From contig CAMDQJ010000015.1 of the NCBI GenBank assembly GCA_945905835.1, positions 1 to 46,722 of the forward strand: DNA of 46,722 nt, in the 5' to 3' direction. How positions within the stretch are numbered: position 1 is the stretch's first letter; every line of letters begins with the position of its first letter. A program made the translations under genes and the position numbers. Source of the stretch: Asaia bogorensis (GTDB lineage: Bacteria > Pseudomonadota > Alphaproteobacteria > Reyranellales > Reyranellaceae). The notes under the pieces were generated by a model. That model did not search any database. It was not told the DNA's origin and was given only the letters and a program-made list of their open reading frames with translations. Below, one piece after another: positions 7,565-16,451 of the stretch.

Positions 7565-8520
7565 CGTGCGGCCTCCTTGAGCAGTCGCGTTTTCGTCGCC
7601 TCGTCGGCGAAAGATGCCTCGATCGCCGTGCGCGTGATGGCGCGCAATTGCGGTTCCGTGAGCCCCGCCAGGTCGTATTCGCGGCCGAGCGTGGTGTGGA
7701 AGTGCGGTGGGTCGTCGGAGTTGAGGGTGACGCGGACACCGGCGTCGATCAACCGGCGCAGCGGGTGATGGGGGCGATCGGGATACAGACCCAGTGCGAT
7801 GTTGCTGCCGGGGCAGACTTCCAGGACGGTGCCGCGCTTGGCCAGTTCGGCCACCAGCGCCGGGTCCTCGATCGAGCGCACGCCATGCCCGATGCGACTG
7901 ACCGGCAGCGCCTTCAGCGCGGCCCATACGCTCTCCGGCCCGCAGACCTCGCCGGCATGCACGGTGCAGCCGTAACCGTTGTCGGCAGCGATGCGATAGG
8001 CCGGCGCGAAGTCGGCCGGAGTGAACTTGGCCTCGTCGCCGCCCATGCCGAACCCCACGACATGGGGATGCGGCTCGGCCACCATGGACCGCGCCATGGC
8101 CAGCGCTCGGTCGGGTCCGAAATGACGGACGCAGATGACGATGATGCGGCCCTCGATGCCGAAATCGGCACGGGCACGATCGACACCGCCGACAAGGCCG
8201 GCAAGCCAGTCCGCGTAGGACATGCCGCGCGCCGTGGCGCGCTCGGGTGAACAGAAGATCTCGGCATAGACGGCGCCCTCGCGCGCGATCGAGCCGAGGT
8301 AGGAATGGATCACGTCGCCGAAATCGGTCGGGGTCAGGACGGCGAGGCAAACCCGGTCGTAGGAATCGAGGAAACTCAGGAAATCGCGCCAGGCGAAGGT
8401 GCCGGCGGCATCGAACATGTTGGCCGGGAATGTCACGCCGTTGCGCAACGCCAGCTCACGCGCCAGGGCGGGCGAGATCGAACCTTCGAGGTGGCAATGC
8501 AGTTCGGCCTTGGCAATCAC
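7561..8520 (-). CDS. add: Adenosine deaminase
   Basis: A 319-residue metal-dependent deaminase converting adenosine (or deoxyadenosine) to inosine. The zinc site is seen as HCHLEG (His8, His10), the catalytic region as VHAGEVCGPESVW, then RIGHGVRSI, and the last metal Asp in LNSDDPPHF. It starts with GTG at 8520, whose GTGA overlaps the stop of the dioxygenase gene, and ends overlapping the phosphatase start. Length and motifs fit Add; the closely related adenine deaminases share these motifs, so base versus nucleoside preference is not certain. The operon context with PNP and a nucleoside importer favours nucleoside. Confidence 0.9.
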   Translation of the reverse strand: MIAKAELHCHLEGSISPALARELALRNGVTFPANMFDAAGTFAWRDFLSFLDSYDRVCLAVLTPTDFGDVIHSYLGSIAREGAVYAEIFCSPERATARGMSYADWLAGLVGGVDRARADFGIEGRIIVICVRHFGPDRALAMARSMVAEPHPHVVGFGMGGDEAKFTPADFAPAYRIAADNGYGCTVHAGEVCGPESVWAALKALPVSRIGHGVRSIEDPALVAELAKRGTVLEVCPGSNIALGLYPDRPHHPLRRLIDAGVRVTLNSDDPPHFHTTLGREYDLAGLTEPQLRAITRTAIEASFADEATKTRLLKEAAR

Positions 8521-9317
8521 TTAAAACCCCGCAACGGCAGACCCGGACGTTGTAGCCAATTGTCGGCTTCATAGGTAGCCGCCCCGTCGATCAGGTGCAG
8601 GGAATAGGCGTGGCGCGGGCTCGCGGAGCGGTTGGCGACGCTGGCATGCGGCAGCGGGCCGTGCAGGACGACCAGCGTGCCGCGCCGCGCCTCCAACGCC
8701 ACCGGCTCGACCCCCGGCCACGGCGTCGCATCGAGGTCGCGCGTCCTAAGCCGGTCGCCGTCGTAACCGAACCACTTGCGCAACGGCCCGCGATGGGCGC
8801 CCGGCAGGGTCATCAGGCAGCCATTGTCGCGCGTGGCGTCGTCGAGCGCGATCCAGAAGCCCGTGACGCTGGCGGGTACGGTGCGCAGGTAGGTGGCGTC
8901 CTGGTGCCAATCGACCTCGCCGCCGATATGCGGCTGCTTGAACAGGTACATGGACTGTAGCAGCAGCGGTCGAACGATCCCGAGCGCATGGGCGAGCCCG
9001 GCGAACCTTGGATGGCGCGAAACGCGGTCGAACACCGGATCGAGATCGTGCAAAGCGTGGCCGATCTTGTTCAGCGCCAGTGCCGTCGGCTCGGCGGTCG
9101 CTTCCTCCTCGAAGAAGAAGCGGATGGCGCCACCGGACTCGCAAAAATAGGCATCGCGCGCATGCGCCTGATCGCGGCTCGAGAAGGCCGTGCGCAGCGG
9201 CCCGGGATCGAAGCCTGCCACCAACTCCGCCGCCCGCGCCTGCAGGGCATCACAGTCGCCGGGCGGCAGGAAGTCCGGCACCACCAGAAAGCCGTCACGT
9301 TCGAAGGCGGCATTCAC
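8517..9317 (-). CDS. Phytanoyl-CoA dioxygenase (PhyH) family Fe(II)/2-oxoglutarate oxygenase, PHYHD1-like
   Basis: A 266-residue double-stranded beta-helix dioxygenase. The iron facial triad is visible as His138-x-Asp140 in DWHQDATYL and a distal His at about 224 in GPLPHASVANRS; Arg235 is a candidate 2-oxoglutarate ligand. The segments SMYLFKQPHIGGEVDWHQD and LPGAHRGPLRKW recall the PHYHD1 subgroup rather than true phytanoyl-CoA hydroxylase. It starts at GTG 9317 with a 4-base overlap to the deoA stop, and its stop overlaps the add start, so it is tightly embedded in the nucleoside operon. The substrate is unknown; a nucleoside, base or sugar-phosphate derivative is inferred from context only. 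Confidence 0.87.
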   Translation of the reverse strand: MNAAFERDGFLVVPDFLPPGDCDALQARAAELVAGFDPGPLRTAFSSRDQAHARDAYFCESGGAIRFFFEEEATAEPTALALNKIGHALHDLDPVFDRVSRHPRFAGLAHALGIVRPLLLQSMYLFKQPHIGGEVDWHQDATYLRTVPASVTGFWIALDDATRDNGCLMTLPGAHRGPLRKWFGYDGDRLRTRDLDATPWPGVEPVALEARRGTLVVLHGPLPHASVANRSASPRHAYSLHLIDGAATYEADNWLQRPGLPLRGFK

Positions 9318-10636
9318 CGGACGACGCGCTCCATGATCACGGGCCTTTCCGGAGGTGCCGTATCGGCGATGCGGACCGCACGTCGGACAATGTCGATGGC
9401 CTCCTCGGCCCCGGCCTCGGTCGCGGCATGAACGAGGCAAAGCGGCTCGCCGCTCCGGACGCGCTCGCCGACATCGACGAATTCGGTCAGGCCGACCGCG
9501 GGATCGATGGCGGCGTCGGCATGGCTGCGGCCTCCGCCCAGCGCCACCACGGCGATGCCGACCTGACGGGCGTTCATGCCCGCGACATGGCCGGAGCGCT
9601 CGGCCGGGCACGGCACGATCACCGGCGCGTGGCCGAGATAGGCCGACGGCCGCTCGAGGAAATCGTTGGGGCCGCCCAGCGCCGACACCATCTTGGCGAA
9701 CTTTTCCGCCGCGCGGCCGTCCTCAAGCGCCGCCTCGGCGCGGGCCCGGCCAGCGGCCGCGCTGGTTGCCAGACCGCCAAGGGCGACCATCTCGCCCGCC
9801 AGCGCCATCACGACCTCATGCAACCGCGGCTCGCGCACGCCCTCGCCCTTCAGGTAAGCCACCGTCTCGGCGACCTCGACGCCATTGCCGACATCGCGGC
9901 CGAGCACGCGATCCATGTCGGTGATCAGCGCCACCGTCGGCAGGCTGGCCTGGTTGGCGACGGCCACGAGGCTCTTAGCCAGATCGCGCGCCATTTCCTC
10001 GGTGTCGCAGAACGCGCCGGAACCGCACTTCACGTCCATCACCAGCCCGTCGAGCCCCTCGGCGATCTTCTTGGACAGGATCGAGCTCACGATCAGCGGG
10101 ATCGACTCGACGCTGCCTGTGACATCGCGCGTGGCATAGAGCCGCCGGTCGGCCGGGGCGAGATCGTCGGTCTGACCGATCACCGCGCAGCCGACCTCGC
10201 GCACGACACGCCGGAAGGTGGCGATGTCGGGCTGAGTCTCGTAGCCCGAGATCGCCGAAAGCTTGTCGAGCGTGCCACCGGTATGGCCGAGACCGCGACC
10301 GGAAATCATCGGCACGAAAGCGCCGCAGGCCGCCACGATTGGCGCCAGCATCAGGCTCACCTTGTCGCCGACGCCGCCGCTCGAATGCTTGTCGATCACC
10401 GGGCCGGGCAGGCCGAGCGGCTTCCAGTCGAGCTGCGTGCCCGAGCGCACCAGCGCCAGGGTGAAGGCCACGCGCTCCGCCGTGGTCATGCCGCGGAAAA
10501 ACACCGCCATGGCGAAGGCCGCGACCTGACCTTCGCTCAGGCTGCCGTCGGAGATGCCGTGCACGATGGCGGCGATCTCCTCGTCCGACAGCTCCCGGCC
10601 GTCGCGTTTGCGGCGGATGATCTCCTGCGGCAGCAT
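9314..10636 (-). CDS. deoA: Thymidine phosphorylase
   Basis: A 440-residue member of the thymidine/pyrimidine-nucleoside phosphorylase family. It splits thymidine or deoxyuridine with phosphate into base plus 2-deoxyribose-1-phosphate. The family signature SGRGLGHTGGTLDKL is at about residues 114-128, the phosphate-binding KHSSGGVGDK at about 83, and MDVKCGSGAF further on. Length matches E. coli DeoA. It lies between the PNP gene (4-base gap) and the PhyH-type dioxygenase (4-base overlap). No deoB or deoC is present in the window, so handling of the released deoxyribose-1-phosphate must be encoded elsewhere. Confidence 0.94.
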   Translation of the reverse strand: MLPQEIIRRKRDGRELSDEEIAAIVHGISDGSLSEGQVAAFAMAVFFRGMTTAERVAFTLALVRSGTQLDWKPLGLPGPVIDKHSSGGVGDKVSLMLAPIVAACGAFVPMISGRGLGHTGGTLDKLSAISGYETQPDIATFRRVVREVGCAVIGQTDDLAPADRRLYATRDVTGSVESIPLIVSSILSKKIAEGLDGLVMDVKCGSGAFCDTEEMARDLAKSLVAVANQASLPTVALITDMDRVLGRDVGNGVEVAETVAYLKGEGVREPRLHEVVMALAGEMVALGGLATSAAAGRARAEAALEDGRAAEKFAKMVSALGGPNDFLERPSAYLGHAPVIVPCPAERSGHVAGMNARQVGIAVVALGGGRSHADAAIDPAVGLTEFVDVGERVRSGEPLCLVHAATEAGAEEAIDIVRRAVRIADTAPPERPVIMERVVR

Positions 10637-10640
10637 GGGC

Positions 10641-11402
10641 CTAGGAATAGCGCTCGAGGAAAGTGCGCAACAGCCGGCGTACCCGGTCCGCCGACCCCCG
10701 CGCCACGGCCAGAGTCTGCTCGTGGCCGAGCTTTTCCGCGGTCAGGCCGGCCGCGTAGTTGGTCATCAAGGAAAGCGCCGCGACTTTCATTTTGGCGTGG
10801 CGGGCTAAAATGGTTTCGGGCGCCGTCGACATGCCGACGGCATCGGCGCCCAATGCTTTAGCCGCACGGATTTCGGCCGGCGTCTCGAAGCTCGGGCCAC
10901 TGAACCAGATGTAGACGCCCTCGAACACGCCCTCGCCCGCCGCGACCAATTGCGCGCGCAGGCCGGGATCGTAGGCGTCCATCATGTCGACGAAGCGGTT
11001 GTCGCCGGTCTCGCCGAACAGCGGATTGACACCGGTGAAGTTGATGTGGTCGGTCACCGCCATGACGGAACCGGGCGGCATGTCCATGCGCAGGCTGCCG
11101 GCGGCATTGGTCAGCAGCAGAGTCTCACAGCCCGCCGCGGCCAGCGCGCGGATCGCACCCTTCATCTCGTCGGGCCTGCCGCGCTCGTAGTAGTGCGCGC
11201 GGCCCTGCAGCACGGCGACCTTGGTCGGACCGACATGGCCCAGCACCAGGCGGCCGGCATGGCTGCCGACGCCGGTCGGCGGAAAGCCCGGCAGATCGCC
11301 ATAGGAAATCGTGTCGACCGCCTTCACGTCCTCGGCGAAACCGCCGAGGCCCGAGCCCAGGACGACGGCGACCCGGGGCTTGAAGCGGTCGAGCGCCGTC
11401 AC
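10641..11402 (-). CDS. Purine-nucleoside phosphorylase (trimeric type)
   Basis: A 253-residue phosphorylase cleaving inosine or guanosine to base and ribose-1-phosphate. The N-terminal VVLGSGLGG phosphate loop (about 14-22), GRAHYYE, the SGPSFETPAEIRA segment and the purine-site region SLMTNYAAG place it with the low-molecular-mass, human-type PNPs (PunA/XapA like) rather than hexameric DeoD. It starts with GTG at 11402, overlapping the cytidine deaminase stop by 4 bases (GTGA). With add in the same operon it completes adenosine to inosine to hypoxanthine. Confidence 0.92.
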   Translation of the reverse strand: MTALDRFKPRVAVVLGSGLGGFAEDVKAVDTISYGDLPGFPPTGVGSHAGRLVLGHVGPTKVAVLQGRAHYYERGRPDEMKGAIRALAAAGCETLLLTNAAGSLRMDMPPGSVMAVTDHINFTGVNPLFGETGDNRFVDMMDAYDPGLRAQLVAAGEGVFEGVYIWFSGPSFETPAEIRAAKALGADAVGMSTAPETILARHAKMKVAALSLMTNYAAGLTAEKLGHEQTLAVARGSADRVRRLLRTFLERYS

Positions 11403-11809
11403 GCCCCACCGATTTTATGAGGCCCGAGATTATGCGGGCCGAACGACATCGGCAGCAGCGAGCCCAGCGTCACCGTACGGCGCAGGCCGTCGGGATGGCA
11501 GAGATGGATCAGCATGTTGTCGTCGCCAAATTCGCGCAGCTTCTGGCGGCAGCCGCCGCAGGGCGTGACGATCTCCACGCCCGGTCCCATGACCACGCAT
11601 TCCAGGATGCGGCGCTGGCCGGCGCCGACCATGGCGGCAATGGCCGAGACCTCGGCGCACCAGCCTTGCGGATAGGCAGCGTTCTCGACATTGCAGCCGC
11701 CGTGGATCGAGCCGTCGTCGCTCTTCACAACGGCGCCGACATGGAACTTGGAATAGGGCGCATAGGCGCGCGCCATCATGGTGCGCGCAAGGCGGATCAT
11801 GTCCTCCAT
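11399..11809 (-). CDS. cdd: Cytidine deaminase
   Basis: A 136-residue homotetrameric-type enzyme converting cytidine or deoxycytidine to the uridine form. The zinc and catalytic residues are present: CAE (Cys51-Ala-Glu53) and PCGGC (Cys84 and Cys87); GCNVENAAYP is the substrate-binding segment. Residues 52 to 57 read AEVSAI rather than the more common AERVAI, a mild variation. The ATG at 11809 follows the upstream permease stop directly (TGAGATG). A longer upstream reading frame exists but only repeats permease sequence out of frame. Its uridine or deoxyuridine product could feed DeoA. Confidence 0.93.
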   Translation of the reverse strand: MEDMIRLARTMMARAYAPYSKFHVGAVVKSDDGSIHGGCNVENAAYPQGWCAEVSAIAAMVGAGQRRILECVVMGPGVEIVTPCGGCRQKLREFGDDNMLIHLCHPDGLRRTVTLGSLLPMSFGPHNLGPHKIGGA

Positions 11810-11810
11810 C

Positions 11811-12731
11811 TCAGTGTTCTTTCTCGTAAGGGACTCCCACGGCCTTGGGGGCGATCGCCCGGCCGATGAAGCCCGCCAGCAGGAACATGGTGAGAAGATA
11901 GGGCAAGGCCTGGAACAATTGCACCGGCACTTCACCGATCCCCGGCACCGTCACGCCCTGCAGGCGGATGGCGATGGCGTCGAGAAGGCCGAAGATCAGG
12001 CAGGCGCCGAAGGCCGGCCACGGCCGCCACTTGCCGAAGATGATGGCGGCCACCGCGATGAAGCCCTGCCCCGCCGTCATGTCGCGGCTGAAGGCCGCGT
12101 TCTGGGCGATCGCGAGATAGGCGCCGGCCAGGCCGGAGAACAGGCCGCACAGCAGCACCGCGCGATAGCGCAGCCACGACACCGAGATGCCGGCGGCATC
12201 GACGGCGATCGGCATTTCGCCGACGGCGCGCAGGCGCAGGCCGAAGCGCGTGCGCTCGACGATCCACCAGGTGAGCGGCACCGACAGCAGCGCCACGTAG
12301 ACCAGGATGTTGTCGCCGGCGCCGGGCAGGAACAGCGGCATCAGGCGTTGGCCGGCGGCGAGATCGGGAGTCTGGCCGCCGCGCGCGAACCATGCCGTGC
12401 CCAGCACCACCGTGAGCCCGGCGGCAAGAATGTTGATGGCGACGCCGCTCACCACCTGGTTGCCGCGATGGGTGATGCAGGCAAAGCCGTGCAGCAGCGC
12501 CATCGCCTCGGCGGCAAGGATCGCCACCAGGACGCCGAGCCACGGCGAGCCGGTGACCGCCGCGGTCGAGGCGGCAGCGAAGGCCGCCATCAGCATCTTG
12601 CCCTCGAGCCCGACATCGATGATGCCGCTGCGCTCGGAAAACAACCCGCCCATGGCGCACAGCACCAGCGGTGTCGCCACCCGGAAGGTGGCGGCGCCCG
12701 TGGCAAACAGCAGGGTGAGGATTTCGTCCAT
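11811..12731 (-). CDS. Nucleoside ABC transporter permease 2 (BmpC/YufQ-like)
   Basis: An inner-membrane permease of 306 residues of the BPD_transp_2 family with about eight to nine hydrophobic segments. SERSGIIDVGLEGKMLMAAF near residue 32 is the conserved cytoplasmic motif of nucleoside-type permeases, and AGAYLAIAQNAAFSRDMTAG lies further on. Its ATG at 12731 overlaps the stop of the first permease (ATGA). With the products of 12731-15351 and the BMP lipoprotein-like binding protein it forms a PnrA/BmpDEFG-type purine nucleoside importer, as supported by the salvage enzymes downstream. Confidence 0.92.
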   Translation of the reverse strand: MDEILTLLFATGAATFRVATPLVLCAMGGLFSERSGIIDVGLEGKMLMAAFAAASTAAVTGSPWLGVLVAILAAEAMALLHGFACITHRGNQVVSGVAINILAAGLTVVLGTAWFARGGQTPDLAAGQRLMPLFLPGAGDNILVYVALLSVPLTWWIVERTRFGLRLRAVGEMPIAVDAAGISVSWLRYRAVLLCGLFSGLAGAYLAIAQNAAFSRDMTAGQGFIAVAAIIFGKWRPWPAFGACLIFGLLDAIAIRLQGVTVPGIGEVPVQLFQALPYLLTMFLLAGFIGRAIAPKAVGVPYEKEH

Positions 12732-13828
12732 CAGCGCGCGCGGAAGAACAGAGACTGCAGCCACGGTCGTGGCAGGTTGGCGAGGGCGCCGGAGAACAGG
12801 ATGATCAGGCCCTGGATGACCACGACCATCTCGCGCGTCATGGCGGAGATCTCCATCGAAAGCTCGGCGCCGCCCTGCTGCAGCGCGCCGAACAGGAGTG
12901 CGGCCAGCGCAATGCCCAGAGGATGGGAGCGGCCCATCAGCGCCACGGCGATGCCGGCAAAGCCGTAGCCCGCGGGGAAATCGAGCACGATGCGGTGATG
13001 CACGCCTAGAAGCTCGTTGACGCCAACGCCGCCGGCCAGCGCGCCGGAGAGGCACATGCCGAGCATGGTCATGCGCCGGATGTTGACGCCGGCATAGATC
13101 GCGGCGTCGGGGTTCTGGCCCATGGTGCGCAAGGTGTAGCCCCACGAGGTGTGCCAGAGGAACACCCAGACCAGCACGCAGCACAGTGCCGCCAGCACGA
13201 TGGAGAGGTTGAGCGCCGACGGCGCCACTGTGATGCCGATAGCATGCAGCAAGTCGTGCATCGCCGGCAGCTTGCCGGCCTCGCCGAAGCCACGGCTCTG
13301 CGGCGTCATCGAGCCGGGTGCAATCAGCACGTTCACCATCAGGTAGACCATCAATGCCGAGGCCACGAAGTTGAACATGATGGTGGTGATGACGATGTGG
13401 CTGCCGCGCCACGCCTGCAGCCAGGCCGGCACGGCGGCCCAGGCGGCGCCGAACAGCGCCGCGGCCGCTATGGCGATCGGGATCAGCAGCCAGAACGGCA
13501 AGTAGCGGTCGAGCGCCAGCACCGCCAGCCCGCAGCCCAGGCCACCGATATAGGCCTGGCCCTCGCCGCCGATGTTGAACAGGCCGGCATGGAAGGCGAC
13601 GGCGACGGCAAGGCCGGTGAAGGCGAAATTGGTGGCGTAGTAGAGCGTGTAGCCGATCGATTCGGACGAGCCGATCGCGCCCGTCACCAGCAGGCGCAGC
13701 GCAAGCAGAGGATCGACGCCGATCAGGCGCACGATGATGCCGACCGTCAAAAAGGCGAGCGCGATGTTGATCAGCGGCATCAGCGCGATCTCGGCCCAGG
13801 TCGGCAGTGGCCGTCGCGGACCGCTCAT
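12731..13828 (-). CDS. Nucleoside ABC transporter permease 1 (BmpB/YufP-like)
   Basis: An inner-membrane permease of 365 residues, longer at the N-terminus than its partner, as is usual for the YufP-type subunit. The family motif FHAGLFNIGGEGQAYIGGL is at about residues 78-96. Other marks are MVNVLIAPGSMTPQS in the periplasmic insertion and NPDAAIYAGVNIRRMTML. It begins with ATG 13828 overlapping the ATPase stop (ATGA) and ends overlapping the start of permease 2, so all importer genes are translationally coupled. Confidence 0.92.
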   Translation of the reverse strand: MSGPRRPLPTWAEIALMPLINIALAFLTVGIIVRLIGVDPLLALRLLVTGAIGSSESIGYTLYYATNFAFTGLAVAVAFHAGLFNIGGEGQAYIGGLGCGLAVLALDRYLPFWLLIPIAIAAAALFGAAWAAVPAWLQAWRGSHIVITTIMFNFVASALMVYLMVNVLIAPGSMTPQSRGFGEAGKLPAMHDLLHAIGITVAPSALNLSIVLAALCCVLVWVFLWHTSWGYTLRTMGQNPDAAIYAGVNIRRMTMLGMCLSGALAGGVGVNELLGVHHRIVLDFPAGYGFAGIAVALMGRSHPLGIALAALLFGALQQGGAELSMEISAMTREMVVVIQGLIILFSGALANLPRPWLQSLFFRAR

Positions 13829-15351
13829 GCCGCGGCCGCTCCCGCCATCATCAACCCCAGCTTTCGCTCGTCGGCCTCGCCCGCCGCGACTTCGCCGACG
13901 ATGCGGCCGGCGAACATCACCAGGATGCGGTCGGCCAAGGACAAAATCTCGTCGAGCTCGACGGAGACCACGAGCACGGCGCAGCCCTCGTCGCGGCTGT
14001 TGACGAGCTGGCGATGGATGAACTCGATGGCGCCGATGTCGACGCCACGCGTCGGCTGGCCGACCAGCAGCACCTTGGGTTTGCGCGCCATCTCGCGCGC
14101 CAGGATCAGCTTCTGCTGGTTGCCGCCGGAGAAATGCGAGGAGCGCAGGCCGGGCGAGCGCGGACGGACGTCGAAGCGCTCCATCAGCTCGGCGCAATGC
14201 GCGCCGGCGGCGGGATTGTTCAGGATGTAGTTGCGGCTGAACGGCGGGCCGGACTGGTAGCCGAGGATCGAGGTCTCCGAAGCGCGGAACGTGCCCACCA
14301 TGCCCTGGCGCTGGCGGTCTTCCGGGACATGGGCGAGGCCCAGTTCGCGCATTTCGGCGGGGCCGGCGAGATGGCCCGCATCGATCGCCCTGTCGCATAC
14401 GGTGAGCCGCCCTCCGGTCGGCGCGAGGATGCCGGCCAGCACCTGCAGCAGCTCGGTCTGGCCATTGCCCGAGACGCCGGCGATGCCGACGATTTCGCCG
14501 GCGCGCAGTTCCAGATCGACTTCGTCGAGCAGCTTCACGCCGCGCCGGTCGACCAGCGACAGGCGCTCGGCACGGAGCAGCACCTCACCCGGCCGCGGGG
14601 CGACCTTGTCCATCTCCAGCCGCACCTTGCGGCCGACCATCAGCTCGGCCAGATCCTCGGGGTCGGTGTCGGCGGTGCGCCGGTCGGCCACGACCTGGCC
14701 CTGGCGCATGACATAAACCGCGTCGGTAATGGCCATGATCTCGCGCAGCTTGTGGGTGATCAGCACCACGGTGACGCCGCGCTCGCGCAGCGTGCCCAGG
14801 ATGCGAAAGAGCTGGTCGGTCTCCTGCGGCGTCAGCACCGCGCTCGGCTCGTCGAGGATGAGGATGCGCGCGCCGCGGAACAGCACTTTTAGAATCTCGA
14901 CACGCTGCTGCTCACCCACGGAAAGGTCGGCGATTCGCGCGTCAGGGTCGATGGTAAGGCCGTATTCGCGAGCCAGTCGCCCGAGTTCGGTCCGCGCCGC
15001 AGCCAGCCCCTTGGCCAACAGCGGCCCGCCCTCGGAGCCGAGCACGAGATTCTCCAGCACGGTAAAAGTATCGATCAGCATGAAATGCTGGTGGACCATG
15101 CCGATACCGCGCGCGATGGCGTCGCGCGGACTTTCGATCTTCATCAACTCGCCGTCGACCCGGATCTCTCCTGCATCGGCCTGGTAGAGGCCGTACAGGA
15201 TGCTCATCAGCGTCGACTTGCCGGCGCCGTTCTCGCCGACGATGCCGGTGATCGAACCCCTGGCGATGGCCAGCGACACGCCGCGATTGGCGTGGACCGT
15301 GCCGAACGACTTGTCGATGCCTCTGAGTTCGATTGCCGGCGGAGCCGGCAT
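13825..15351 (-). CDS. Nucleoside ABC transporter ATP-binding protein, duplicated ABC domains (YufO/RbsA-like)
   Basis: A 508-residue ATPase made of two fused ABC domains. The first has Walker A GENGAGKST (39-47), signature LSVGEQQR and Walker B ILILDEPSAVLTP. The second has a divergent Walker A (GVSGNGQTEL), signature FSGGNQQK and the segment VLLVGQPTRGVD in place of a canonical Walker B, as usual in this family. The ATG at 15351 overlaps the BMP gene stop (ATGA), matching the pattern across the operon. A GTG at 15363 would add four residues but lies inside the previous coding sequence. Confidence 0.92.
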   Translation of the reverse strand: MPAPPAIELRGIDKSFGTVHANRGVSLAIARGSITGIVGENGAGKSTLMSILYGLYQADAGEIRVDGELMKIESPRDAIARGIGMVHQHFMLIDTFTVLENLVLGSEGGPLLAKGLAAARTELGRLAREYGLTIDPDARIADLSVGEQQRVEILKVLFRGARILILDEPSAVLTPQETDQLFRILGTLRERGVTVVLITHKLREIMAITDAVYVMRQGQVVADRRTADTDPEDLAELMVGRKVRLEMDKVAPRPGEVLLRAERLSLVDRRGVKLLDEVDLELRAGEIVGIAGVSGNGQTELLQVLAGILAPTGGRLTVCDRAIDAGHLAGPAEMRELGLAHVPEDRQRQGMVGTFRASETSILGYQSGPPFSRNYILNNPAAGAHCAELMERFDVRPRSPGLRSSHFSGGNQQKLILAREMARKPKVLLVGQPTRGVDIGAIEFIHRQLVNSRDEGCAVLVVSVELDEILSLADRILVMFAGRIVGEVAAGEADERKLGLMMAGAAAA

Positions 15352-16355
15352 CAGGGCTTGCACGAATTGTTGCTCATATAGTCGTACACGACGATCTTGC
15401 CCGAGACGATGCCGGCCTTGGCCGCGTCGACCTTGGCTTTCATGTCGGCGCTGACCAGCTTCTCGTTGTCCTTGTCGAGCGCCCAGTCGACGCCGCCTTC
15501 CTTGAGGCCGAGCACCGAGACGCCGGCCTTCCAGGTGCCGCCCTGAGCCGCCTTGAAGCTCTGATAGGCCGCGAGATCCACGCGCTTCATCATCGAGGTC
15601 AGCATGGTACCGGGGTGCAGATGATTCTGGTTGGAATCGACGCCGATCGCGTACTTACCGCGATCCTTGGCGGCCTGCAGGACGCCGGTGCCGGTGCTGC
15701 CGGCGGCGGCATAGACGACGTCGACGCCGCGGTCGAACTGGCCCTTGGCGAGCTCGGCGCCACGGCCGGGATCGTTCCACGCGGCTGGCGTCGTGCCGGT
15801 CATGTTGGCGATGAGCTCGGCCTTGGCATTGGCGTACTTGATGCCCTGCTCGTAGCCGCACTGGAAGCGACGGATCAGCGGGATGTCCATGCCGCCGACG
15901 AAGCCCACCTTGCCGGTCTTCGACGCAAGGGCCGCCAGCATGCCGACCAGGAACGAGCCTTCATGCTCCTTGAACACGACCGACTGCACGTTGGGCAGCG
16001 GCACGACCATATCGATCAGGGTGAAGCGGACGGCCGGGAATTCCTTGGCGATCTTCTCCAGCGCCACGGCCTGCGAGAAGCCGACGGCGACGATCGGGTC
16101 CTGGCCACGCTGGGCGAAGCGGCGGTGCGCCTGCTCGAACTGCGTCTCGTTGCTGGGCTCGAACTCGGCGACGTCGATCTTGGTCTCGGCCTTGAACTTC
16201 GCCGCACCCTGGCTTACGCCCTCGTTGAACGATTTGTCGAACTTGCCGGCGGTCGAGTAGACGATGGCGGGCTTGATGGCGGTCTGCGCCTGCACGGCGA
16301 GGCTCACTGCGGTGACGGCGGTGAGCGCGATAAACGATCCGAGAATGCGGTTCAT
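15351..16355 (-). CDS. BMP-family nucleoside-binding protein
   Basis: A 334-residue periplasmic binding protein of the BMP/PnrA family, which bind purine nucleosides for ABC import. The signal peptide is about residues 1-23 (MNRILGSFIALTAVTAVSLA, then VQA-QT). It has no lipobox Cys, so it is soluble rather than the lipoprotein seen in spirochetes and Gram-positives. Family marks are the FDKSFNEG segment (about 38), VGFVGGMDIPLIRRF, and GVDVVYAAAGSTGTG followed by GVDSNQN. It is the first gene of the ten-gene nucleoside operon; an AGGGGA site precedes the ATG. No convincing promoter was found in the 96-base gap to the upstream operon. Confidence 0.92.
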   Translation of the reverse strand: MNRILGSFIALTAVTAVSLAVQAQTAIKPAIVYSTAGKFDKSFNEGVSQGAAKFKAETKIDVAEFEPSNETQFEQAHRRFAQRGQDPIVAVGFSQAVALEKIAKEFPAVRFTLIDMVVPLPNVQSVVFKEHEGSFLVGMLAALASKTGKVGFVGGMDIPLIRRFQCGYEQGIKYANAKAELIANMTGTTPAAWNDPGRGAELAKGQFDRGVDVVYAAAGSTGTGVLQAAKDRGKYAIGVDSNQNHLHPGTMLTSMMKRVDLAAYQSFKAAQGGTWKAGVSVLGLKEGGVDWALDKDNEKLVSADMKAKVDAAKAGIVSGKIVVYDYMSNNSCKP

Positions 16356-16451
16356 GCGGGTCCCCTGGCCCGCTGCCTGCGGACTCTGAGGCCAAGTCTG
16401 ACGCGGCCTGCCGGGCAACGCCAGCCCGTCCGATGCTTAGTCTTTAAGCGC

